This document shows positions 48,572 through 60,419 of a DNA stretch of 64,000 nucleotides, in pieces (within the stretch, counting starts at the first letter, position 1; every line of letters starts with the position of its first letter). The stretch is from the NCBI GenBank assembly GCA_021613535.1, contig CP075493.1:7998001-8062000 (forward strand). Reading direction: 5' to 3'. The position numbers were made by a program, and so were the translations under genes. Below the pieces are notes generated by a model. That model saw only the letters and a program-made list of their open reading frames with translations. It had not been told where the DNA came from and did no database searches. This stretch comes from Adineta vaga (lineage: Eukaryota; Rotifera).

Positions 48572-49318
48572 GATAATTTCTTTTCACCATTTCAGCATAG
48601 TTCAATTCTTTTAGTCGAATGTGGTTCGAAGAACACGCTATGAAGAAAACGACATTTGCATCAGGTTTATACAGTTGATTATTCTGTATATAAATCTATA
48701 CATGTTCAAAAACAAAATTCGCATTTATTTATTGTTAGAGATAATCCGTTTTTATTTACATCTTTGTATATATTTCTTTCTTTTTGTGTATGTGTATTCA
48801 AAGAAAAAAAAACGATTATGCTTGTCGATTCAAGCGAGGAATATATTTCCAGAAGAAAACAAAAAACGTCGTAATTTTTATCTAAATCTTGTTTGATTAT
48901 ATTGAACAGCTTAGATAAGCATTATCAGCATGTGAAGATAGAAATTAAGTTGGAAATGAATCAAAACGTTGTTCAAATCATTATCGTAGATCATCTATAT
49001 AGGCAAACAATAGCGACATCTTTGTATTGTACTCATTGTTTAGTCGATTTCTCGACCATCTAGAGATCAGCAGTTATCTGACTGAATGAGTGAGTGTGTG
49101 TCTGTAATTAATAATTGATATTTATCTAAAAGATCACAAGTCGATTCTATTGTTAAGGTCTTTTCATTTGATGTAACATCAAAGTTTCGAGAAAAATTGA
49201 ATTAATTCAATTATTTCTCGATGTCAGAAATAGATCTCATTGATTGACATTTTGCATCTTCACGTGACGTGATATTTATGTTTTTGTTTTCAAAAAAGAT
49301 TGTTTTAGATCAATTAAT
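48572..49318. other. intergenic, nothing recognised
   Basis: A 747-nt spacer. A TTTTAG acceptor at about 49308 precedes the PMVK ATG by about 10 nt. Confidence 0.6.
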
Positions 49319-49962
49319 ATGAATACATCATTTGATAATTTAAAATATTCACATGTAAAAAAGATCATTCTTCTTTCTGGTAAACGAAAATGTGGCAAAG
49401 ATTATATTGGAGAAAAACTAGCTGAAAAACTTCAAGCAGTATTATTACATCTAAGTGAACCATTGAAATTAGAATATGCACGAATAAATGAAATAAATGG
49501 TGAAGAATTGTTAAATTCATCATCGTATAAAGAAAATTATCGAAAAGATATGATCAAGTAGATAAAATTTGAATGTTTCTCTTGTTAGTATCTATTCATT
49601 TTAATTTTAGATGGGGTGAAGAGAAACGTCGTGCTGATCCATCGATATTTTGTCGTTTGGCTATTGAACAAAAAGATGAAATATGTTTGAAAAACCCAAT
49701 TTGGATTATTTGCGATATTCGACGTTATACCGATGTTGATTTTTTTCAAAAATATTTCTCTAAACATGTACTACTTGTCCGTATTGAAGCATCGATTGAG
49801 ACACGTCAAACACGAGGATGGATATTTACACCAAATATTGATGATTCCGAATCGGAATGTCAACTTGATGACAATATTCTCTGGTCTTTCATATTTTCTA
49901 ATAATAATTCAGATAATTTCGAAGAACAAATGAATAAACTTATTCAATTGATTCATTCGTAG
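49319..49962 (+). CDS. PMVK: phosphomevalonate kinase, animal type
   Basis: Phosphorylates mevalonate 5-phosphate to the diphosphate in the mevalonate (isoprenoid/sterol) pathway. Two exons (49319-49557, 49611-49962) give 197 codons (196 aa, human 192). Signatures of the animal NMP-kinase-like family: P-loop LLSGKRKCGKD, the YKENYRKDMIKWGEEKR substrate region across the splice, DPSIFCR, WIICDIRR, ETRQTRGWIFTPNIDDSESE and an acidic-hydrophobic end. The animal form is unrelated to the fungal/plant GHMP-type enzyme, supporting a metazoan source. The downstream gene SH3BP5 starts 53 nt after the stop. Confidence 0.96.
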
Positions 49963-50015
49963 ATAATGATTTAATAATGTGATAATATTCGTTTCTTTTG
50001 TCTTTCAGATTATGT
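49963..50015 (+). promoter_or_regulatory. candidate trans-splice acceptor between PMVK and SH3BP5
   Basis: The 53-nt gap contains TTTCTTTTGTCTTTCAG (AG at 50007-50008), 7 nt before the SH3BP5 ATG. The acceptor is 45 nt past the PMVK stop, too close for an ordinary independent promoter. Confidence 0.6.
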
Positions 50016-51771
50016 ATGGCTAATTTGGCAGATATTGAAATTGAACCTACAAATGAATCGAGCTTGGCGTCAGAAAATGATGAAATACTTGATCCTCGAG
50101 TTCAGGTTTTAATAAAAAGAAACTTCATTTTACTAATCATCTCATCGATTTTCAATTCTCATTTAGATTGAATTAGAACGTTTAAATCATGCAAATGAAG
50201 CAATCAATCATTTAGAGTTGCAACTTGATGTATATATATGTTTCTAAAATAGATTTTCTTCTCTTCATCATTGCATTGATTCTTTAGGAAGCTCGAAGAA
50301 CTCTGAAAGAGTTTTGTGATATTGGCGAAGAAGAATTATCTCGATTAGAGAAAAGTATTGGATCAGCTGTAGGTAAAGCACGAAATTATTATGATGCTCG
50401 AATCAAACTTCGAGATGCACGTGAAGCATTAACAAAAGCTAAGCATCGATTTGAACGTGCTCAAGCTTTACATGTTGCAGCAAAAGAATTAGCAGTTGTT
50501 TCGGTAGGAATTTTCATTTATTTTTCTTAGTTTCGAAATGATTTAACTATCTTTTAGGCTGATTATATCGATGAAGCTGAAAAATCTAATCAAAATGCTG
50601 CTACCTGGAATGAAACCTATGGACAAGCAATTGCTAAAGTATGTTTTGAATATGATGAAGAGAAAAAAGAACCAAAATGACGTCTGTCGATTAGGCTGCT
50701 GATGCTGAACGAGAAAAATATCAAGCTGATCTAGATCAACAATATGCCGATGCAGCGTATGCTGACGTTGAAAAACAAGTAGAAAAATTACAGAAAGAGT
50801 ATCGACGAGCGATCAATAAATCACAGTAAAATTGCAGAAGGAAATGTTTTTCGATTGAATAACTTTGTTTTCGTTATCTTATAGACCTTATTATGAAAAA
50901 AAAGCTGAATATCATAAAGAATTAGATGTAAGACTATTGTGTAGATTCTACTTTTCACTAAACACGTTAATACATTTTTAGTTTCAGAAACGTAAAGTTT
51001 TTGGACTTGAGAATTGTGTCAATGAAGCAAAAGCTCAATATCAAGAATCATTGCGTAATCTTGAAAAAATCAGTAATGAAATTCACGCACAACGAAAGCA
51101 AGGAAAATTACGACGAGAATTAGGTGAACGAACAGCTGGTGTAGGTGAAGAACAAATTACATATACAGAATTTGTAAGAACTTCTTTCGAAGAATCAATT
51201 ATGAATTAAGTTTTTATACATCATCTAGGAACAATTACCACCATCACCAGTGAAACGAAGTCCTTCACCATCTCCTTCACCTAAAATTCCTACTTTAAAA
51301 CGATTAAATCGTCCAGAACAATTACTTCGTTCATGTTTACTTCGAACAGAAGCGTTACCAGCTGGAATTTTTGCTAATACAAGTGGACGATCATCACCCG
51401 AAGGTGATGAAACAACACCAACAAATTTCAATGATCAATTTCTTCTCAATCCTAAACCACAACAACCACCACCACCTATCGTCGTAATCAATTCAAATAA
51501 ACAAACAAACAACATGACACAGAATGTTCATCAAAGAAAGTCAAGTGATGGTTATTCATCACAAATTACCGATGATGAAGATGATAAAACTAGTTCACTT
51601 CATGTCCTAACAGATGAACAACTTGAACATTTAGCTTGTGTCTATCATCCCCTACCTCAAATACCAACATCATCATCTCAGACAGGTACGACTAGAACAT
51701 CGTCTACTCAAATGTCAGAATCCTTATTACATTCACTAAGCAATCCTCTTTCGAAACTTGTTCTACGTTAA
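50016..51771 (+). CDS. SH3BP5: SH3BP5 (Sab) family protein, Rab11 GEF
   Basis: The SH3BP5/REI-1 family activates Rab11 and docks JNK at mitochondria. About nine short exons encode a long coiled-coil region. The regularly spaced segments include DPRVQIELERLNHANEAIN, then EFCDIGEEELSRLEKSIGSA, ARNYYDARIKLR, ADYIDEAEKSNQNAATWNE, PYYEKKAEYHKELD and LRNLEKISNEIHAQR. These match the four-helix antiparallel coiled coil of SH3BP5. The last exon (about 51230-51771) is Pro/Ser-rich (SPSPSPSPKIP), disordered and likely phosphorylated. The ATG at 50016 was chosen because the ATG four bases upstream meets a stop at once. Confidence 0.93.
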
Positions 51772-53691
51772 AACAATTGGTTATCCTATTTTTCTTTTCT
51801 TTATCTATATTATACAGACACAATCGACGAACTTCTTTTACAGTTTGAAAATTCCAGATTACAAGCTAAAACATTTTTTCGTAATTTATTTAAAAATAAT
51901 AATGAAAAATGAAATGAAAATAGATGAGCTCATTTGCATGGCTTATTTCTTTTGAAAAAATTTCATTGCTTACTGCTAATTTGAATTGCATGAACTATTC
52001 AGTTTTTTTCGTTTTGATTTTGTTGAATACGTTTCTATTTTCAACCCTGTTCCCCTAAAAGAGAATACAAGATATTTAGTCAATTGGCTTATTATTTTAC
52101 AGAAGAAAGGTGCTATTGTATAAATATATATATATGTTTTGTTTCTGGTTTATTCAACACGCTTTGCTATTGATATTTATTTTAATTCATTCATTTTGTA
52201 GACATTAAAATATCTATTATTTACAATTCTGTTTTCGTTTTCTGCTATGTGATAGTACTTTGTTTCTAAGCATATATATATATTTTTTTTTGTCGTTGTT
52301 TATCATTGGTAGAGAATAAACTTCCTCGTATATCTGTCATTCCCAAGCACAACTAAAAAGACAAGTATATATCTTGTTTAAATGAAATAAATGTCTATGA
52401 ATGGTACCAATTTTATGCTCAGTTTGACTTTTTCCATTTGCGCCAATTGAGACAGGTCATCGAATCAATTAGTATGAACACTAAATAAGTTCATGTGATT
52501 GGTTACACATATGTGTGAAGAAAATGTAGGTGGAGAAGTTAAAATCTTCCTTGCACTCAAGTGACAACAAGCTTAAACTATCAAGTAGATTGAATGATAG
52601 ATTTGATTTGATATAGAAAAATGTAGCATTCAAATATATGCATTTGCTTTTTAATAAGATTATCAAACGATTCTCATAATTTTTATTAGCCTTTGATTGC
52701 AGCAGATAAATGAATAATAATCTGACAGAAGGTAGACAAAAAAAGAAGAAGAAATGACGATGCAATTGAATTGGATGAAAGAAATCTTATCTTTTGGAGT
52801 ACACCGTGATTGAACATCCAACGCATTCAATCAATATGAGAACACTTGAAGAGAAAAAGAAATTGATAATATTTCTTCGATGAATGATTATTAAATTCTG
52901 TGAAATGAGAAAATCATTAATTCAATTTGCAAATTTTGTAATGTGAATATTCAACTGTAATTTTAACGAACAACATAAAATCGAAACTATATGTTTCAAA
53001 TCATTCAGTACTGCATATTGCAAAGATTCATAATGTTTTATAACTACTATGATGATTAATTCAATGTTTCTTTTTTGAGATCATAGTTGTTCTCTTTGAT
53101 ATTTTTTACCCTTTTCTACCGACTTGAATGAATCGATCTTTCATCAACTTTTTTTTGCAATACAATATTAACCAATGATATTGATTCTTTTTCTCCCCAC
53201 CAATAAAAAATGCAAACCTTTCTCTCTCTCTCTCTCTTATCAGTTTCTCGACAAGAGAAATAGTGTTATTCGATGCAGATATTAAATCATAAAAAAAAAG
53301 AAAAAGTGCAGTGTATACATACATAGTCTTCTTCTCAATACATACGCATCATCATCATTGCTCTCAATTGAAGAAAATACAATTCCTTGATTTTTTTATG
53401 ATTATACCATGTGATTATACCAATATCAAAAAGTTCTAATTTTATTACTACAATAACAGCAACGATCAACAACAACAACAAAATTTGATTATCCGTGAAA
53501 TCATCACTTCAATTTATTGCATCATTATTAACACCTATAATCATCAAACAGGTAAACAGACCAGAAAAATTCCGTTTTTTTTCCTTTCTTTCTTGACAAA
53601 TAATCCCAAAAGACAGAATATCAATCAAGCATGAAGAAAAACAGAAGTACATATTCGAACAAATCTATCTATTTCTATATTTATTTAGAAA
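51772..53691. other. intergenic, nothing recognised
   Basis: A 1.9-kb AT-rich region upstream of the homeobox gene, likely including its regulatory DNA. It has a TC run at 53220-53237. A TATTTATTTAG acceptor ends at 53688-53689, directly before the next ATG. No gene seen. Confidence 0.6.
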
Positions 53692-55298
53692 ATGAATACA
53701 AACTATCCATCGATCATCTCATTGGATCATGAATCTAATTCTCGTCTCTATGAAACAGCTTATAATACATATGTTCCATATCCTGATTATGCAACATCAT
53801 CAAAATTAGAAGCATTTGATTACAATTATTGGCCAGCAAATACAACAACTACACATAATATTTTAGCTGTTCCATCAACTTCAACTGCAGATCATATTCC
53901 AACATCTTCATCATCTATAACATTACCAAATCAAACTCTTGAAACACTTGGAACTAGTCCACCTGTACATTTATCACAACTTAATTCAACTACAACAATT
54001 TCTGCAACACATCATCATCATCATATTCATCAACATCTTTATCCATCAAATGAATCTTCGAATTGGCTACCATCAACTGATTATCAATCACCAAGTACTT
54101 ATCGTCATTATCCATATCCAAATAATAATTTCTATGATCAACCTCAATGGTCAACACCAACACCAGCACTTCCAATTAAATTTGAATCTTCTTATAGTCC
54201 ACCATTGTATTATGAATCATCACATCATCTTGAACAACCACTAACAGATAGTAAAGAAGAACCATCCGATTCTTCCTATACTAAATGTTCTGAACAACAA
54301 TCAAATTGGTTTAAACAACAATTAGCTCCGGTTCCACCGAAAAATCCTACAAATGGTATGTCACACATAGCGATTGACCTTTTCTAAATCAAAGAAGAAA
54401 TAAAAGGGCATTGAATTGAATATTGCTTAAACACGCGCTTCCACCTTGGTGTTAGATATTGATCAGAGTGTTCGGTGTTGAATGTAAACAATTTAAGGAA
54501 TATGAGAGAAGTAACAATCATTCACTTCGTTTTGATTAAGTTTGATTTGGAAAAAAAGAATGTTAAGTGTCATAAAATGGTACCGTACTGCATGTATTTT
54601 GTTTTATGACTTTCAATTGTTGATACACATAGACATTGATAAGATTAATCTCGAGCTCATCCATTGAGTGGCACAGAAAAAGAAACCAGTCTAAATAAAA
54701 GTAAAACAGAGAACTATTTGCGAAACTTCTTTTTTGATTATTGAAAAAAAGAAGGAAACGAATATCATTCAACTTACCTCTATTAAAGACATTTGATTAT
54801 GTCGTATACTGATATATATACATGCAGTTTTTATATCTGAAGTAAGCGCTAGTGAAGATTTTATTAGGTCGAGTGTTATAAAATTTTATAATAGTAAGAA
54901 GAAAAAGATGAAAAAAAATAATGATGATTTCTCTATACTAGGAAAAACGCGTACACGTGATAAATATCGAATCGTTTATACTGATCGTCAACGATATGAA
55001 CTTGAAAATGAATTTACTTTGTCGAAATATATTTCAATACCACGAAAAGCGGCTTTATCTTCAACATTAGGATTAAGTGAACGACAGGTAAGTGTTTAAA
55101 ACAAATGATCAGAAAAGGGAAATTTTTGTTTTCTTTGTATAGATTAAAATTTGGTTTCAAAATCGTCGTGCAAAGGACCGTAAAATCCATAAAAAACGTC
55201 AAGAAATCTGTTCAAGACAATTGAATAATTCGAACGATGCTGATTCATCAAGTGATGATGATCTTGAAAGTCCAACTTATTATTCAAACTATGTGTGA
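53692..55298 (+). CDS. cad: Caudal/Cdx homeobox transcription factor
   Basis: Three exons (53692-54355, 54942-55087, 55143-55298) give exactly 322 codons (321 aa). The N-terminal region is Tyr/Pro/Ser/His-rich with a [12 protein letters not shown] segment resembling the Cdx hexapeptide region. The homeodomain follows a splice at [20 protein letters not shown], then [25 protein letters not shown] and [14 protein letters not shown]. The GKTRT N-terminal arm, KYRxVYTDxQR and YIxIxRKxxLxxxLGLSERQ are diagnostic of Caudal. A helix-3 intron splits after SERQ. Caudal proteins pattern the posterior body and gut. The first intron (54356-54941) is 586 nt, unusually long for this locus. Confidence 0.95.
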
Positions 55299-55816
55299 TT
55301 CTATTTATTACCTTGCAGTTTTTTTTTCGAAATACATTAAAACACTTCGTTTTTTTTGTCATTTTTGATATATGTAGAAAATAATATTTTGATTGTACTG
55401 ACTCTTTATTTCTTCATGTTTTTTCTTCGTTTTTCTCAGATTGGTGATTGTAATACAACTTGTGTGCGTTGGCGGTAAAGGACATTTCTCTCTTATTTTC
55501 TCGCATTCGGTCATAAAGCTCCTAATACAATGTAAGATAGCTGGAATGTATATTTTCATATTAGACATACTCGTGTTAATACGATTACCTCGAGGCACCA
55601 AGCGTTCGAACGAACAAAAAAAACACGAATGATTGTTCATCAGTTATTTTCTCGATCGTTCTTTCTTCTTTATATCGTCAGTCAGTAAGCACATATGTGT
55701 ATATATATATATCTTTATAAGAAGACCATAATACATGTGTCTTTCACACATATATACGCACACACTAATCGACGTCGACCTGTTTTCTATCTGTTCACTA
55801 AAACAAATAGCAAACA
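55299..55816. other. intergenic, nothing recognised
   Basis: A 518-nt spacer between two plus-strand genes, with TA and CA-like short runs near 55690-55760. No gene seen. Confidence 0.6.
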
Positions 55817-58800
55817 ATGCCATTTTCGATGTTAGTATACCGATTAGTATATTATGATTTATTTATAAAATTATTTATTTGCTTAAAATAGGTCATACGA
55901 TTTTCCACTACAGCAACCAAAATCGACTTCTGCTGAGATGGATCCTAGTGTGCTCTGGTGTCTTGGTCCAGACTTTGATAAACAAACAGTTTTAAGTTTA
56001 CTTGGTGATAATAATTCTATGGATACTGCTTTTATGCAACCCACCACACCTACTTGGTGGATGTCTAGTCCATCTCAATGGAATCCAGCATCGATGCATG
56101 ATCCATCTATTTATACACCTCGTTCAGTTATGAGTGAACTGGGTCCTCAATCACCTACGAGTGGTGCAACAAAACGACCATTTTCTGATGTAACCAATCG
56201 AACGACGAGTAAATAATTAGTTATTAGCATATATGTTTTTAGAAATTTATTATCTATCGGTTTCTTTTTTGCAACAATAGATCGACAATTTACTAATAAT
56301 CAACCAATAAATAAGTTGGACTTTTCAACACCAGTCCGATCATTAACACCTGATTTGTACAATCGAGTACCTTCATCTATTAAACGATCACGGATTACAC
56401 CTGCATTAGCCTCTACCTATGAAACACCACCACCTCCAGCACCTTTTCCTTCAACTACATCAACAATCGAATCAGCAGAGTAAGTCAGAATAGAAATATT
56501 CATCTTCTTCTTATGAAAATATAATCATTTGTATATAGACGAGCATTGGAAATTGCTCTTTTACTTAAAGAACATCCCGATTGTACCTGTGTACTTGTTA
56601 CACTCATACAAGAATATCAAAGCCGGTTAGTTCTTTTTTCTTCAATCAAAGGATAATACTGTGAACAAAATAAATCGTTTTTAGATTTCAAAAACCGCTT
56701 CATGTTAGTGAATTATATACAATGAAACATGTTATTGATATTCAAGACTATGGAGGTAATCGAGTGGCTCGTCTCTTACCGGCATTTCGTGTACGTTTCG
56801 ATGAAAATAATATCCAAGTAAGGAGTTTTTCTTCAACTTTCAACCAATAATTATCTAGTTACATTTTACTTAGAGTCATTTGGAACAACCATACTGTATA
56901 ATACATTGTTCTAAAAATTTTATTGTAAATCCTGATCTTGATTTACCGTTCGTTCGAGTTCCATTCAGTGCATTTGCTGAAAATATTCGTCAATTATTAA
57001 CTCAACACAATGGCTCAATGCCTTTAGCCAGGTATGCATTAGTATCAATTTTTATTCTCAATAAGAATGTCTTTTGATTCTCTTCTTTGTATTTAGTTTT
57101 CCTCAATGTTATATCCACAGTTTCGATCCTTTAGTTGATCATAATGATGGTGTTCCACTTGAACATTATATTTCATGTAAAATCAATATTTTCTTAAATT
57201 TTCTTTGAAACTCAAAGTGAAATATTCCCATTATTTGCAGGCATCAAAGATGTTCAAATTGTTACAGGACAAGGTGTTATTAAAAAAGTACAATTTTCTA
57301 ATACACCGGGTGTATCATTTATGCCAACACCATTTGATACATCAAATAGTAAGTTGAATAATACCATTAAAGTCTATTCTCTTGGTTTTTTTCTCCTATA
57401 ATAGTGCACGTTGAAATGTGTGCTGAAGTTCAACAGCGTTTACAACAATTTTCACGTGAAGTTCTTGATTTACTTAAAAATCAAGGATCTCATTGTCGTT
57501 TACCTGTTTCGAAATTTGTTTCTGCTTATCATCAATATTTCAGTCGACAATGTCGTGTAGCTGATTATGGTTTTTCAAAAATTATTGATCTTTTACTTGC
57601 CATTCCGAAATCCATTCAAGTACGAAAGAAATAAACTCAAATTTTATCATCATTAATTCACTATTTGTTTTTCTTCAATAGATTTTGGGTGATGGAAATA
57701 AACGTATTATGACAATTACACATCGTTGTCAAATGAAACGATTTACTAATGATATTATTCGTATCTTGAAAAATAAACCACAACGATCAATGTCCATTAG
57801 TGAAATTCCCATGGAATATGGTTTGGAAAATATATTGATATTGTAATACATATATATACATAAATCTTCTTGTTTTTATTAAAGAAATGGCTTATAAAAA
57901 ACCGTTCTATGTTGCTGATTTTGGTATGTGCTATTTGGAAGATCTTGTCAATGAAGTTAAAGATAATAAAGAATTAGTTGTTGAAGCTGATAAAGATATT
58001 ATTAAACTTTATCGTAAAGGTAATAATAAATACAAATTTTCTGATTAAATTCTAATATCATTTTATATAATTTTAGAACGAACAGATTTAGAAATTTATG
58101 CAACACGTAATTTTGAAAAAGATGTGATCGATATGCTTCGTATTTTACCTGATTTCAGTATACCATTTCAAAAATTTATTCCATCTTATCAGTAAGAAAA
58201 CAAAAACCTATTGACTTTTTTCTCTTCGATGTTTCACTATTTATATTTAGTCACCATTTTGGTTATCAATGTAAAGTACAAACATATGGATTTAGTCGTT
58301 TAATTGACTTACTTGAAGAACTTTCACATGTTGTTAAAGTATGATTTTTAAACTCAAAAGATATACCTTCATCATATTTTATTAGATTAATGAAGATAAA
58401 AATGGCGAAAAAATTGTTCAATTAACATCAACTATGATGGCACATGCCATTTTATTAAATATTGAACAACTAGTTCGTAAACCTCATGGTCCAATTAAAT
58501 TAAAAGATCTTCAAGCACAATATTTACAAGTTTATCGAAATGAACTGAATCCAGAAGATTTTGGTGTAGCTAGTATTGAAGCTTTACTTCTTACAATGAC
58601 TGATAAACTTGATGTAAGTGAAAATAACAACGAATACATTATTTTGATTCTTTTTTTTTTCTTTCTTCCTTAGTTTCATTATACTGAAGCAGATATTACA
58701 CTTTCAATTAAAGAACCTAATTCAACAACGATTCAATTAGCTAAAAATGTTGTTCTTACCTTAATGTTATCTCAATGTCAATTATCTTTTTGGCAATTGA

Positions 58801-59306
58801 AACAAGATATGCTTGCTCGTTTTAAACAAGATGTTACGTTAACTATGTGTCGCAATGAATTACGAGATTATGTCGAAGTAGGTTAATACATTTTTCTATT
58901 TCTCATCTAAGCTGATTTCTATGTATTAGGTTATCGATCAAACAGTTCGTTTAACTCCACCAATGTTTTTTGCCTACAACGTTGTTCTTCTTCTTAGTCC
59001 ATGTGAAGGTCGCATGGCTTATGATGATTTTATTGTTGAATATCAACGTCGAACTGGTTCAACTCATTTGCTTTATCCAACAGACTATGGTTTTCCGACA
59101 ATGCCTCGTCTTTTCGATGCGATTCAACTTGTTGCTTTAGTTCGTGGCCGACGTAATTTTAAAATGATTATTCTTAATCCTGAGTTTCGACGTATGTTAT
59201 ACAAATATTTCATATAAATGAAAAAAAAATGACCTCTTCTAATTTCTTTTTAGTCGGTGGATATTCTCAACCAACACCCTTTACACCATCCATGACACCT
59301 TTCTAA
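55817..59306 (+). CDS. MARF1-like protein with tandem LOTUS (OST-HTH) domains
   Basis: About 15 short exons encode a protein of roughly 930 aa. Exon 1 is only 14 nt (55817-55830, MPFSM start), joined in phase 2 across a 61-nt intron. The N-terminal about 200 residues are Pro/Ser/Thr-rich with TP sites. A MARF1-like first LOTUS follows ([17 protein letters not shown] to GVPLEHYIS and VTGQGVIKK), then about six more OST-HTH repeats. Each has a helical start and a xDxGFxxxxDLL-like centre (for example [40 protein letters not shown]). LOTUS domains bind RNA G-quadruplexes or Vasa. In mammals MARF1 silences mRNA and retrotransposons in oocytes. No NYN/PIN nuclease domain is visible here. Confidence 0.85.
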
Positions 59307-60419
59307 TATTTGTTTCACAATCCTCGTTTTGACACACTATGCAACATCGTTTTTCATTTTGTCTACCTACGACATCTTGAAAGAAGTTTATCTAAAACTT
59401 CTTTCGTCGTTCTTCACATTTGTGTCATTCTTATTATCTTTAACAGTTTAATTAGAATTATTTTACTAAATATTATTTTACTGCTGCTCTTTAATATTTA
59501 TTTATTCACATAGGTTAAAACGAGGTGATCTATTATGTTTTTCTGTTCATTAATCAGCCGTATTTTTATCATTTAATTCGTAACCAAAAGAAATTATTCT
59601 TTTATTTTTCTTCTTCGTCGACTATTTTATATTTCATTCTGTACAAATCATACATATGTGCATGAATATCTATTTATTGTCTCAGCACCACTCTTGGTGC
59701 AGATTTTCGTCTTGTCTTCTTATTTTCTACTTGAAAATTTCTATACTTATATCAATACGACGTTCTCACGCGTGTGTTTGTGTATCGTTTGTTCACTACA
59801 CTTTTTACCGATATTTTATGTTATAACAACACTTTAAAATTTTTCTTCTTTTTTATTTCGTCGATTTCTTTCTTTTGATTTGTAGTAGATAGATACAGTT
59901 GATATACCGATGTTTCTTTCTTTTTCCTTTTATTATCATAGCATACCTATTGTCTGTTCCTTTTTTCGAAAAGTTCATTTATATTGTTATTTTATTCATA
60001 TGTATACCAATAAAACATGCGAGATACATTAGTACTCTCTTTTCTATATTTGTCTTCGTCTTCTATGTTGATCATGTTATTCATGAAAATAAAAATCAAT
60101 TACTAAAATCCGAACTATCATGTCAGAAGAAGACTAAACTTACATTGAAACTTAAAAAATCTACTAACTACCTAGCAATATAATTATAATTAATAGATTA
60201 AATTGTATAAATAAAAATATGGACTTAGAATGAAAATTTTAGACAGTTATTTATTTATCTATTTTCGAGGATAAAATCCTTATAGCAGGAGACATCTGTA
60301 GAGAATCCAATTATTGATTTGTACTATTCGTTTTCCATCTTATATTTTCAGGAGAACGAAAACTTTTTTTTCTAAAATCATTTATCATTATTTTTTAGAT
60401 TAATTTTCATATACATTCA
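59307..60419. other. 3' UTR and intergenic, nothing recognised
   Basis: A 1.1-kb T-rich spacer. It ends in a TTTTTTAG acceptor (about 60398) just upstream of the next ATG. Confidence 0.6.

Noticed and set aside
59899-60183. 95-codon plus-strand frame between MARF1-like and TRMT2B-like genes
   Set aside because: Hydrophobic T-rich translation typical of AT-rich 3' flank, with no splice or homology support.
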